From assembly GCF_040958095.1 (NCBI RefSeq), contig NC_091200.1, positions 1,397,127 through 1,461,126 on the forward strand: 64,000 nucleotides of DNA. Direction: 5' to 3'. The notes under the pieces were generated by a model. It saw only the letters and a program-made list of their open reading frames with translations. It ran no database searches and was not told the DNA's origin. Of the stretch, positions 50,750-63,369 are shown in pieces (position 1 is the first letter of the stretch; every line of letters begins with the position of its first letter). The position numbers and the translations under genes were made by a program. The stretch is from Procambarus clarkii (Eukaryota; Arthropoda; Malacostraca; Decapoda; Cambaridae).

Positions 50750-50777
50750 GCATTTTATGCCCAAGATTACCATCCGA
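50728..50777. repeat. Perfect 22-bp hairpin with 6-nt loop at the SINE 5' end
   Basis: Tcggatggtaatcttgg (arm 50728-50749) and its exact reverse complement (50756-50777) flank the loop gcattt. The left arm is the beginning of the minus-strand SINE. The right arm is therefore an inverted copy of that beginning, a fold-back or a second SINE head cut off by the 16-bp array. Confidence 0.9.
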
Positions 50778-50780
50778 CAA

Positions 50781-51484
50781 ACTACTGGGTATACTACCTG
50801 CTCGGTATACTACCTGCTAGTTATACCACTTGCTAGGTTTACTACCTGCTGGGTCTAATACCTGCTGGGTATACCACACTGCTCGGTATACTACCTGCTG
50901 GGTATACCACCTGCTGGGTACACCACCTGCTGGATATTCAACCTACTGGAAATACGACCTGCTGGGTATACAACCTGCTGTTTATTCCACCTGCTGAGTA
51001 TACCACCTGCTGGGTATACCAACTACCGGGTATACCAACTGCTGGGTATACCACCTGCTGGGTCTAATACCTGCTGGGTATACCACCTGCTCGGTATACT
51101 ACCTGATGGTTATACCACCTGCTAGGTATTTCACCTGCTGGGTATACTAACTGCCGGGTATACCACCTAACTGGTATACAAACTGCTGGGTATACAAATT
51201 GCCGGGTTTATCACCTGCTGGGTATACCAACTGCCCGGTATACCACCTACTAAGTATACCAACAGTTGGGTATACCACCTGCTGGGTATACCACCTGCTG
51301 GGTATACCACCTGCTGGGTATTCCACCTGCTGGGTATACCAACAGCTGGGTATACCACATGCTGCGTATATCACCTGCTGGGTATACTACCTGCAGGGTA
51401 TACCACCTGCTGGGAATACCACTTGCTGGGTATACCACCTGCTGGGTATACTACCTGCTGCGTATATCACCTGCTGCGTATATC
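50781..51484. repeat. 16-bp minisatellite, about 44 copies
   Basis: The head-to-tail unit gggtataccacctgct has many substitutions (tactacctg, taccaactg, gctcggtat, gctaggt). Because 16 is not a multiple of three, a 48-nt cycle gives a 16-residue pattern in each frame; the five overlapping frames here are artefacts. The left part (50781-51000) is more diverged than the centre (51250-51450). Confidence 0.95.
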
Positions 51485-54400
51485 AGTTTTGCAGTTTTGA
51501 AAATATCCTAAACATCCCAAGTTCGACGCTTGAGCCATGTTTTGGCGACAAATTCTGGCTCTCTGCATGTATTCGCAGTTTGAAATTACGACTTTTTATA
51601 AAGAAAATATGCCAATTACTGAACGCGCCGATGAGTCACATTTTGCCCAAACCCTCCCTGCAGTTTTCAAAATATCCCAAACATCCCAAATTCAACTATT
51701 GAACAATATTTTGGAGCCAAATTCTGGCTCTCTGCACGTATTCGCAGTTTGAAATTACGACTTTTATACCGAATATATGCCAATTACTGGGATCAGCGAT
51801 GGGTCACATTTTGCCCAAACCCTCCCTGTAGTTTTCAAAATATCTCAAACATCCCAAATTTGACGCTTGAGCAATATTTTGGAGCCAAATTCTCGCTCTG
51901 TGCACGTATTCGCAGTTTGAAATTACGACTTTTTATACCGAATATATGCCAATTACTGGGATCAGCGATGTGTCACATTTTGCCCAAACCCTCCCTGCAG
52001 TTTTAAAAATATCACAAACATCCCAAATTCTACTCTTGAACCATATTTTCGAGCCAAATTCTGGCTTTCTGCACGTATTCGCAGTTTGAAATTACGACTT
52101 TTTATACAGAAAAAATGCCAATTACTGAAAGCGGCGATGGATCACATTTTGCCCGAATCCTCCCTGCAGTTTTCAAAATATCCCAAACATCTCAAATTCG
52201 ACGCTTGGGCCATATTAAGGAGCCAAATTCTGGCTCTCTGCATGTATTTGCAGTTTGAAATTACGAATTTTATACCGAAAATATGCCAATTACTGAGAGC
52301 GGCGATGGGTCACAGTTTGCTCAAAACCTCCCAGCAGTTTTAAAAATATCACAAACATCCCAAATTTGACGCTTGAGCAATATTTTGGAGCCAAATTCTC
52401 GCTCTGTGCACGTATTCGCAGTTTGAAATTACGACTTTTTATACCGAATATATGCCAATTACTGGGATCAGCGATGTGTCACATTTTGCCCAAACCCTCC
52501 CTGCAGTTTTAAAAATATCACAAACATCCCAAATTCTACTCTTGGACCATATTTTCGAGCCAAATTCTGGCTTTCTGCACGTTTTCGCAGTTTGAAATTA
52601 CGACTTTTTATACAGAAAAAATGCCAATTACTTAAAGCGGCGATGGATCACATTTTGCCCAAACTCTCCCTGCAGTTTTCAAAATATCCCAAACATCCCA
52701 AATTCGACGCTTGGGCCATATTAAGGAGCCAAATTCTGGCTCTTTGGATGTATTCGCAGTTTGAAATTACAAATTTTATACCGAAAATATGCCAATTACT
52801 GAGAGCGGCGATGGGTCACTGTTTGCCCAAACCCACCCTGCAGTTTTGAAAATATCCCAGACATCCCAAATTCGACGCTTGAGCCATATTTTGGAGCCAA
52901 GTTCTGGATCTCTGCACGTAATCGCTTTTGGAAATTACGAATTTATATACCGAAAATATGCCAATTACTGAGCGCGCTGATGAGTCAAATTTTGCCCAAG
53001 TCCTCCCTGCAGTTTTCAAAATATCCCAAACATCCCAAATTAGACACTTGAACAATATTTTGGAGCCAAATTCTGGCTCTCGACACGTATTCGTAGTTTG
53101 AAATTACGACTTTTTATACCGAAAATATGCCGGTTACTGAAAGCAGCGATGGATCACATTTTGCCCAAGCCCTCCCTGCAGTTTTCCAAATATCCCAAAC
53201 GTCCCAAATTCGACTCTTGAGCCATATTTTGGCGCCAAATTCTGTCTCTCTGCACCTATTCGCAGTTTGAAATTACGACTTTTTATACCAAAATATGCCA
53301 ATTACTGAACGCGCCGATGAGTCACATTTTGCCCAAACCCTCCCTGCAGTTTTCAAAATATCCAAAACATCCCAAATTTGACGCTTGAGCAACATTTTGG
53401 AACAAAATTCTCGCTCTCTGCAAGTATTCGCAGTTTGAAATTGTGACTTTTTATACCGAATATATGCCAATTACTGGGATCAGCGATGGGTCACAGTTTT
53501 CCCAACCCCACCCTGCAGTTTTGAAAATATCCCAAACATCACAAGTTTGACGCTTGAGCCATATTTTGGCGCGAAATTCTGGCTCTCTGCACGTATTCGC
53601 AGTTTGATATTACGACTTTTTATACCGAAAATATGCCAGTTACTGAGAGCGGCGATGGGTCACAGTTTGCCCAAACCCACCCTGCAGTTTTGAAAATATC
53701 CTAAACATCCCAAGTTCGACGCTTGAGCCATGTTTTGGCGACAAATTCTGGCTCTCTGCATGTATTCGCAGTTTGAAATTACGACTTTTTATAAAGAAAA
53801 TATGCCAATTACTGAACGCGCCGATGAGTCACATTTTGCCCAAACCCTCCCTGCAGTTTTCAAAATATCCCAAACATCCCAAATTCAACTATTGAACAAT
53901 ATTTTGGAGCCAAATTCTGGCTCTCTGCACGTATTCGCAGTTTGAAATTACGACTTTTATACCGAATATATGCCAATTACTGGGATCAGCGATGGGTCAC
54001 ATTTTGCCCAAACCCTCCCTGTAGTTTTCAAAATATCTCAAACATCCCAAATTTGACGCTTGAGCAATATTTTGGAGCCAAATTCTCGCTCTGTGCACGT
54101 ATTCGCAGTTTGAAATTACGACTTTTTATACCGAATATATGCCAATTACTGGGATCAGCGATGTGTCACATTTTGCCCAAACCCTCCCTGCAGTTTTAAA
54201 AATATCACAAACATCCCAAATTCTACTCTTGAACCATATTTTCGAGCCAAATTCTGGCTTTCTGCACGTATTCGCAGTTTGAAATTACGACTTTTTATAC
54301 AGAAAAAATGCCAATTACTGAAAGCGGCGATGGATCACATTTTGCCCGAATCCTCCCTGCAGTTTTCAAAATATCCAAAACATCTCAAATTCGACGCTTG

Positions 54401-57400
54401 GGCCATATTAAGGAGCCAAATTCTGGCTCTCTGCATGTATTTGCAGTTTGAAATTACGAATTTTATACCGAAAATATGCCAATTACTGAGAGCGGCGATG
54501 GGTCACAGTTTGCTCAAAACCTCCCAGCAGTTTTAAAAATATCACAAACATCCCAAATTTGACGCTTGAGCAATATTTTGGAGCCAAATTCTCGCTCTCT
54601 GCACGTATTCGCAGTTTGAAATTACGACTTTTTATACCGAATATATGCCAATTACTGGGATCAGCGATGTGTCACATTTTGCCCAAACACTCCCTGCAGT
54701 TTTAAAAATATCACAAACATCCCAAATTCTACTCTTGAACCATATTTTCGAGCCAAATTCTGGCTTTCTGCACGTTTTCGCAGTTTGAAATTACGACTTT
54801 TTATACAGAAAAAATGCCAATTACTTAAAGCGGCGATGGATCACATTTTGCCCAAACTCTCCCTGCAGTTTTCAAAATATCCCAAACATCCCAAATTCGA
54901 CGCTTGGGCCATATTAAGGAGCCAAATTCTGGCTCTTTGGATGTATTCGCAGTTTGAAATTACAAATTTTATACCGAAAATATGCCAATTACTGAGAGCG
55001 GCGATGGGTCACTGTTTGCCCAAACCCACCCTGCAGTTTTGAAAATATCCCAGACATCCCAAATTCGACGCTTGAGCCATATTTTGGAGCCAAGTTCTGG
55101 ATCTCTGCACGTAATCGCTTTTGGAAATTACGAATTTATATACCGAAAATATGCCAATTACTGAGCGCGCTGATGAGTCAAATTTTGCCCAAGTCCTCCC
55201 TGCAGTTTTCAAAATATCCCAAACATCCCAAATTAGACACTTGAACAATATTTTGGAGCCAAATTCTGGCTCTCGACACGTATTCGTAGTTTGAAATTAC
55301 GACTTTTTATACCGAAAATATGCCGGTTACTGAAAGCAGCGATGGATCACATTTTGCCCAAGCCCTCCCTGCAGGTTTCCAAATATCCCAAACGTCCCAA
55401 ATTCGACTCTTGAGCCATATTTTGGCGCCAAATTCTGTCTCTCTGCACCTATTCGCAGTTTGAAATTACGACTTTTTATACCAAAATATGCCAATTACTG
55501 AACGCGCCGATGAGTCACATTTTGCCCAAACCCTCCCTGCAGTTTTCAAAATATCCAAAACATCCCAAATTTGACGCTTGAGCAACATTTTGGAACAAAA
55601 TTCTCGCTCTCTGCAAGTATTCGCAGTTTGAAATTGTGACTTTTTATACCGAATATATGCCAATTACTGGGATTAGCGATGGGTCACAGTTTTCCCAACC
55701 CCACCCTGCAGTTTTGAAAATATCCCAAACATCACAAGTTTGACGCTTGAGCCATATTTTGGCGCGAAATTCTGGCTCTCTGCACGTATTCGCAGTTTGA
55801 TATTACGACTTTTTATACCGAAAATATGCCAGTTACTGAAAGCGGCGATGGATCACATTTTGCCCGAGCCCTCTCTGCAGTTTTCAAAATATCTCAAACA
55901 TCCCAAATTCGACTCTTGAGCCGTATTTTGGAACCAAACTCTGGCTCTCTGCACGTATTCGCAGTTTGAAATTACGACTTTTTTTTACCGAATATATGCC
56001 AATTCCTGGGATCAGCGATGGGTCTCATTTTGCCCAAACCCTCCCTGTAGTTTTAAAAATATAACGAACATCCCAAATTCGACGCTTGAACCATATTTTG
56101 TAGCCAAATTCTGGCTCTTTGCACGTATTCGCAGTTTGAAATTACGACTTTTTATACCAAAATATGCCAATTACTTAACGCCCCGATGAGTCACATTTTG
56201 CCCAAACCCTCCCTGCAGTTTTCAAAATATCCCAAACATCCCAAATTTGACGCTTAAGCAATATTTTGGAGCCAAGTTCTGGCTCTCTGCACGTAATCGC
56301 TTTTTGAAATTACTACTTTTTATACCGAAAATATGCCAAATACTGAAAGCAGCGATGGGTCACATTTTGCCCAAACCCCCCTGCAGTTTTAAAAATATCC
56401 CAAACATCCCAAATAAGACCCTTGAGGTATAACTTGGAGTCAAATTCTGGCTTTCTGCACGTATTCGCAGTATGAAATTACGACTTTTTATGCAGAAAAA
56501 ATGCCAATTACTGAAAGAGGCGATGGATCACATTTTGCCCAAAACCTCCCTGAAGTTTTCAAAATATCCCAAACATCCCAAATTCGACGCTTGAGCCATA
56601 TTAAGGAGCCAAATTCTGGCTCTCTTCATGTATTCGCAGTTTGAAATTACGACTATTTATACCGAAAATATACCAATTACTGTAAGCGGCGATGGGTCAC
56701 ATTTTGCCCAAACCCCTCTGCAGTTTTCGAAATATCCCAAACATCCCAAATACGACCCTTGAAGAATACTTTGGAACCAATTTCTGGCTTTCTGCATAAC
56801 TTGGAGTCAAATTCTGGCTTTCTGCACGTATTCGCAGTATGAAATTACGACTTTTTATACCGAAAATATGCCAGTTACTGAAAGCAGAGATGGATCACAT
56901 TTTGCCCAAGACCTCCCTGCAGTTTTCAAAATATCCCAAACGTCCCAAATTCGACGCTTGATCCATATTTAGGAGCCAAATTCTGTCTCTCGGCACGTTA
57001 TCGCAGTTTGAAATTAAGAATTTTATACCGAAAATATGCCTATTACTGAGAGCGGCGATGGGTCACAGTTTGCCCAAATTCACCCTGCATTTTTGAAAAT
57101 ATCTCAAACATCCCAAATTCGACTCTTGAACCATATTTTGGAGCCAAATTCTGGCTCTCTGCACGTATTCGCAGTTTGAAATTACGACTTTTTATACAGA
57201 AAAAATGCCAATTACTGAAAGCGGCGATGGATCACATTTTGCCCAAAACCTCCTTGAAGTTTTCAAAATATCCCAAACATCCCAAATTCTACGCTTGAGC
57301 TATATTAAGGAGCCAAATTCTGGCGCTCTTCATGTATTCGCAGTTTGAAATTACGAATTTTATACCGAAAATATGCCAATTACTGAGAGCGGCGATGGGT

Positions 57401-57582
57401 CACAGTTTGCCCAAACCCACCCTGCAGTTTTGAAAATATCCCAAACATCCCACGTTTGACGCTTGAGCAATATTTTGGCGCCAAATTCTGGCTCTCTGCA
57501 TGTATTCGCAGTTTGAAATTACGACTTTTTATACCGAAAATATGCCAATTACTGAACGCGCCGATAAGTCACATTTTAAGGA
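51485..57582 (+). repeat. 169-bp satellite array, orientation 1 (about 36 monomers)
   Basis: Monomers of about 169 bp recur head to tail; successive starts are at 51660, 51829 and 51998 (word cagttttcaaaatatc and variants). Each contains catcccaaattcgacgcttg, ttggagccaaattctggctc, cgtattcgcagtttgaaatt and ttataccgaaaatatgcc. Several subtypes differ in the segment before gatg (gagcggc, gaacgcgcc, gggatcagc). Reading frames of 60-100 residues recur with the monomer and are shadows. Unit length near one nucleosome is typical of major satellites, but a centromeric role cannot be shown here. Confidence 0.95.
51489..55838 (+). repeat. Higher-order duplication of 13 satellite monomers (2,193-bp spacing)
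   Basis: The block 51489 to about 53645 is repeated at 53682 to about 55838 with a constant 2,193-bp offset, which is 13 monomers of about 168.7 bp. Copies differ at only a handful of bases in the lines compared (for example near 52172/54365, 52402/54595, 53178/55371 and 53479/55672). Single monomers differ far more from one another, the usual sign of a higher-order satellite repeat. Confidence 0.92.
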
Positions 57583-57602
57583 GCCAGAATTTGGCTCCTT
57601 AA
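57576..57602. repeat. Palindromic inversion point of the satellite array
   Basis: Ttaaggagcca, loop gaatt, tggctccttaa. At this point a plus-orientation monomer breaks off after gtcacatttt and the array continues in the opposite orientation from the ggagccagaatttggctcc part of the monomer. The 11-bp arms come from the monomer word taaggagccaaattctggctc meeting its own reverse complement. Confidence 0.9.
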
Positions 57603-60600
57603 TATGGCTCAAGCGTCGAATTTGGGGCGTTTGGGATATTTTAAAAGTTGCAGGGAGGTCTTGGGCAAAATGTGATCCATCGCTGCTTTCAGTAACTGGC
57701 ATATTTTCGGTATAAAAAGTCGTAATTTCATACTGCGAATACGTGCAGAGAGCCAGAATTTGGCTTCAAAATATGGTTCAAGTGTCGAATTTGGGATGTT
57801 TGGGATATTTTGAAAACTGCAGGGAGGACTTGGGCAAAATGTGACTTATCGGCGCGCTCAGTAATTGGCATATTTTCGGTATAAAAATTCGTAATTTCAA
57901 AAAGCGAATACGCGCAGAGAGCAAGAACTTGGCTCCAAAATATTGCTCAAGCGTCGAACATGGGATGTTTAGGATATTTTCAAAACTGCAGGGTGGGTTT
58001 GGGCAAACTGTGACCCATCGCCGCTCTCAGTAATTGGCATATTTTCGGTATAAAATTCGTAATTTCAAACTGCGAATACATGCAGAGAGCCAGAATTTGG
58101 CTCCTTAAAATGGCCCAAGCGTCGAATTTGGGATGTTTGGGATATTTGAAAATTTCAGGGAGGTTTTGCGCAAAATTTGATCCATCGCCGCTTTCAGTAA
58201 TTGGCATTTTTTCTGTATAAAAAGTCGTAATTTCAAACTGCGAATACGTGCAGAGAGGCAGAGTTTGGTTCCAAAATATGGCTCAAAATTCGAATTTGGG
58301 ATTTTTGCGATATTTTCAAAACTGCAGGGTGAATTTGGTCAAACTGTGACCCATTGCTGCTCTCAGTAATTGGCATATTTTCGGTATAAAATTCGTAATT
58401 TCAAACTGCGAAAACGTGCCGAGAGCCAGAATTTGGCTCCAAAATATTCCTCAAGGGTCGTATTTGGGATGTTTGGGATATTTCGAAAACTGCAGAGGGG
58501 TTTGGACAAAATGTGACCCATTGACGCTTTCAGTAATTGTTATATTTTCGGTATAAAAAGTCGTAATTTCAAACTGCGAATACGTGAAAAGAGCCAGAAT
58601 TTGGCTCCTTAATATGGCCCAAGCGTCGAATTTGGGATGTTTGGGATATTTTGAAAACTGCAGGGAGGGTTTGTACATAATGTGACTCATCGGCGCGTTC
58701 AGTAATTGGCATATTTTCGAAATAAAAAGTCGTAATTTCAAACTGCGAATACGTGCAGAGAGCCAGAATTTGGCCCCAAAATATGGCTCAAGCGTCGAAC
58801 TTGAGATGTTTGGGATATTTTCAAAACTGCAGGGTGGGTTTGGGCAAACTGTGACCCATCGCCACTCTCAGTAATTGGCATATTTTCGGTATAAAATTCG
58901 TAACTTCAAACTGCAAATACATGCAGAGAGCCAGAATTTGGGTCCTTAATATGGCCCAAGCGTCGAATTTGGGATGTTTGGGATATTTTGAAAACTTCAG
59001 GGAGGTTTTGCGCAAAATGTGATCCATCGCCGCTTTCAGTAATTGGCATTTTTTCTGTATAAAAAGTCGTAAATTGAAAATGCGAATACGTGCAGAGAGA
59101 AAGAATTTGGCTCCAAAATATGGTTCAAGAGTCGAATTTAAGATGTTTCTGATATTTTTAAAACTGCAATGAGGGTTTGGGCAAAATGTGACCCATCGCT
59201 GATCCCAGGAATTGGCATATATTCAATATAAAAAGTCGTAATTTCAAACTGCGAATAAGTGCAGAGAGCCAGAGTTTGGTTCCAAAATATGGCTCAAGAG
59301 TCGAATTTGGGATGTTTGAGATATTTTCAAAACTGCAGGGTGAATTTGGGCAAACTGTGACCCATCGCCGCTTTCAGTAACTGGCATATTTTCGGTATAA
59401 AAAGTCGTATTTTCATACTGCGAATACGTGCAGAGAGCCAGAATTTGGCTCCAAAATATGGTTCAAGCGTCGATTTTGGGATGTTTGTGATATTTTTAAA
59501 ACTGCAGGGTTGGTTTGGGCAAAATGTGACCCATCGCTGATCCCAGTAATTGGCATATATTCGGTATAAAAAGTCGTAATTTCAAACTGCGAATACGTGC
59601 AAAGAGCCAGAATTTGGCGCCAAAATATGGCTCAAGCGTCGAACTTGGGATGTTTGTGATATTTTTAAAACTGCAGGGATGGTTTGGGCAAAATGTGACC
59701 CATCGCTGATCCCAGTAATTGGCATATATTCGGTATAAAAAGTCGTAATTTCAAACTGCGAATACGTGCAGAGAGCCAGAGTTTGGTTCCAAAACATGGC
59801 TCAAGAGACGAATTTGGGATGTTTGAGATATTTTCAAAACTGCAGGGTGAATTTGGGCAAACTGTGACCCATCGCTGCTCTCAGTAATTGGCATATTTTC
59901 GGTATAAAATTCGTAATTTCATATTGCGAAAACGTGCCGAGAGCCAGAATTTGGCTCCATAATATGGCTCAAGCGTCGAATTTGGGACGTTTGGGATATT
60001 TTGAAAACTGCAGAGAGGGCTCGGGAAAAATGTGATCCATCCCCGCTTTCAGTAACTGGCATATTTTCGGTATAAAAAGTCGTAATTTCATACTGCGTAT
60101 ACGTGCAGAGAGCCAGAAATTGGCTCCAAAATATTCCTCAAGGGTCGTATTTGAGATGTTTGGGATATTTCGAAAACTGTAGAGGGGTTTGGACAAAATG
60201 TGACCCATCGCCGCTTTCAGTAATTGGTATATTTTCGGTATAAAAAGTCGTAATTTCAAACTGCGAATAAATGCAGAGAGCCAGAATTTGGCTCCAAAAT
60301 ATGGTTCAAGGGTCGAATTTGGGATGTTTGGGATATTTTGAAAACTGCAGAGAGGGTTTGGGCAAATTGTGATCCATCGCCGCTCTCAGTAATTGGCATT
60401 TTTTCTGTATAAAAAGTCGTAATATTAAACTGCGAATACGTGCAGAGAGCCAGAATTTGGCTCCAAAATATGGTTCAAGAGTCGAATTTGGGATGTTTAT
60501 GATATTTTTAAAACTGCAGGGATGGTTTGGGCAAAATGTGACCCATCGCTGATCCCAGTAATTGGCATATATTCGGTATAAAAAGTCGTAATTTCAAAAT

Positions 60601-62995
60601 GCGATTACGTGCAGAGAGCCAGAATTTGGCTCCAAAATATTGCTCAATAGTTGAATTTGGGATGTTTGGGATATTTTGAAAACTTCAGGGAGGGTTTGGC
60701 AAAATGTGACTCATCGGCGCGTTCAGTAATTGGCATATTTTCGGTATAAAAAGTCGTAATTTCAAACTGCGAATACAAGCAGAGAGCCAGAATTTGGCTC
60801 CTTAATATGGCCCAAGCGTCGAATTTGGGATGTTTTGGATATTTTGAAAACTGCAAGGAGGATTTGGGCAAAATGTGATCCATCGCTGCTTTCAGTAATT
60901 GGCATTTTTTCTGTATAAAAAGTCGTAATTTCAAACTGCGAAAACGTGCAGAAAGCCAGAATTTGGCTCGAAAATATGGTTCAAGAGTCAAATTTGGGAT
61001 GTTTATGATATTTTTAAAACTGCAGGGAGGGTTTGGGCAAACAGTGACCAATCGCCGCTCTGATAATTGGGATATTTTCGGTATAATATTGGGATAAATT
61101 GGGATATTTTCGGTATAAAATTCGTAGTTTCAAATTGCGAATACATGCAGAGAGCCAGAATTTGGCTCCTTAATATGGCCCAAGCGTCGAATTTAGGATG
61201 TTTGGGATATTTTGAAAACTGCAAGGAGGATTTGGCAAAATGCGATCCATCACTGCTTTCAGTAATTGGCATTTTTTCTGTATAAAAAGTCGTAATTTCA
61301 AACTGCGAAAACGTGCAGAAAGCCAGAATTTGGCTCGAAAATATGGTTCAAGAGTCGAATTTGGGATGTTTATGATATTTTTAAAACTGCAGGGAGGGTT
61401 TGGGCAAAATGTGACACATCGCTGATCCCAGTAATTGGCATATATTCGGTATAAAAAGTCGTAATTTCAAACTGCGAATACGTGCAGAGAGCGAGAATTT
61501 TGCTCCAAAATATTGCTCAAGCGTCAAATTTGGGATGTTTTGGATATTTTTAAAACTGCAGGGAGGGTTTGGGCAAAATGTGACTCATCGGCACGTTCAG
61601 TAATTGGCATATTTTGGTATAAAAATTCGTAATTTCAAACTGCGAATACGTGCAGAGAGCCAGAACTTGGCTCCAAAGTTTGGCTCAAGCGTCGAATTTG
61701 GGATGTTTTGGATATTTTCAAAACTGCAGGGTGGGTTTGGGCAAACAGTGACCAATCGCCGCTCTTAGTAATTGGGATATTTTCGGTATAAAATTCGTAG
61801 TTTCAAACTGCGAATACATGCAAAGAGCCAGAATTTGGCTCCTTAATATGGCCCAAGCGTCGAATTTAGGATGTTTGGGATATTTTGAAAACTGCAAGGA
61901 GGATTTGGGCAAAATGTGATCCATCGCTGCTTTCAGTAATTGGCATTTTTTCTGTATAAAAAGTCGTAATTTCAAACTGCGAAAACGTGCAGAAAGCCAG
62001 AATTTGGCTCGAAAATATGGTTCAAGAGTCGAATTTGGGATGTTTATGATATTTTTAAAACTGCAGGGAGGGTTTGGGCAAAATGTGACACATCGCTGAT
62101 CCCAGTAATTGGCATATATTCGGTATAAAAAGTCGTAATTTCAAACTGCGAATACGTGCAGAGAGCGAGAATTTGGCTCCAAAATATTGCTCAAGCGTCA
62201 AATTTGGGATGTTTGGGATATTTTGAAAACTGCAGGGAGGGTTTGGGCAAAATGTGACTCATCGGGGCGTTCAGTAATTGGCATATTTTGGTATAAAAAG
62301 TCGTAATTTCAAACTGCGAATACGTGCAAAGAGCCATAATTTGGCTACAAAATATGGTTCAAGCGTCGAATTTGGGATGTTTGTGATATTTTTGAAACTG
62401 CAGGTAGAGTTTGGGCAAAATGTGACCCATCGCTGATCCCAGGAATTGGCATATATTCGGTACAAAAAGTCGTAATTTCAAACTGCGAATACGTGCAGTG
62501 AGACAGAGTTTGGTTCCAATATATGGCTCAAGAGCCGAATTTGGGATGTTTGAGATATTTTCAAAACTGCAGGGTGAATTTGGGCAAACTGTGACCCATC
62601 GCCGCTCTCAGTAATTGGCATATTTGCGGTATAAAATTCGTAATTTCAAACTGCTAAAACGTCCCGAGAGCTAGAATCTGGCTCCAAAATATGGCTCAAG
62701 CGTCGAATTTGGGACGTTTGGGATATTTTCAAAACTGCAGGGTGGGTTTGGGCAAACTGTGACCCATCGCCGCTCTCAGTAATTGGCTTATTTTCGGTAT
62801 TAAAAGTTGTAATTTCAAAATGCGAATACGTGCAGGGAGCCAGAATTTAGCTCCAAAATATGGTTCAAGAGTCGAATTTGGGATGTTTGGGATATTTTCA
62901 AAACTGCAGGGTGGGTTTGGGCAAACTGTGACCCATCGCCGCTCTCAGTAATTGGCTTATTTTCGGTATAAAATTCGTAATTTCAAACTGCGAAT
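57583..62995 (-). repeat. 169-bp satellite array, inverted orientation (about 32 monomers)
   Basis: This is the same monomer as in 51485-57582 but reverse-complemented throughout (words ggctccaaaatatggctcaa, gtcgaatttgggatgtttgg, gaaaactgcaggg). Monomers are on the whole more varied than in the left half, and I saw no near-identical partner of the 2,193-bp block, so the two halves have evolved separately since the inversion or were never a simple inverted duplication. It ends at about 62995 (aatttcaaactgcgaatat). Confidence 0.95.
61075..62330 (-). repeat. Four-monomer duplication (672-bp spacing) in the inverted satellite half
   Basis: Words such as cgaatttaggatgtttggga (near 61188 and 61860) and the following three monomers recur with a 672-bp offset, four times 168 bp. 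Copies are close but not identical; the left copy also has a local duplication of ttgggatattttcggtata near 61070-61115. Confidence 0.75.
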
Positions 62996-63369
62996 ATAAA
63001 TATACGATAAAAATGATGCAAACACATAATTGATTAGAAATTAACCTTAAATACTTCATTTTCAATCAACCATTTGTTTCTCGTTAAATTACTGAGTAAG
63101 ATATTGAAAAGGGGAGAAGCTCGGTTTTTATTGCATATATCGACGTTTCAGCCGGATTAGAGCGGTTTTACGTGTACATCTTCCATCGGTAATATAAACG
63201 GAAAATCAAAATCATTTTAGTTAATTCTAATGAAAACACGTTGTTTTTTATCATTTGTATTGGAAACAACATTGTCATATGTCTTTTCTTTGATCTTAAT
63301 AATACGAAACCTCGCTCTATGATTTGAAGCTAAAATCCTCAAATATGGTTAAATAGTGACTTTTTCACG
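62996..63369. other. AT-rich unique sequence between satellite and LINE
   Basis: This stretch has no coding frame of note. On the minus strand, 63136-63187 reads ggaagatgtacacgtaaaac then ccggctgaaacgtcg, which resembles the gaagatg...gaaacgtcg words often found near Penelope-like element 3' ends. It may be a remnant tail, but the evidence is thin. Confidence 0.4.

Noticed and set aside
51147-51511. Several 60-167-residue frames rich in YTTCWV and GIP words
   Set aside because: They are translations of the 16-bp minisatellite.
51537-62465. Recurrent 60-135-residue frames with words such as ILRSQILALCMYSQFEIT
   Set aside because: They repeat with the 169-bp monomer in both orientations and are stop-limited. 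They are a by-product of the satellite.
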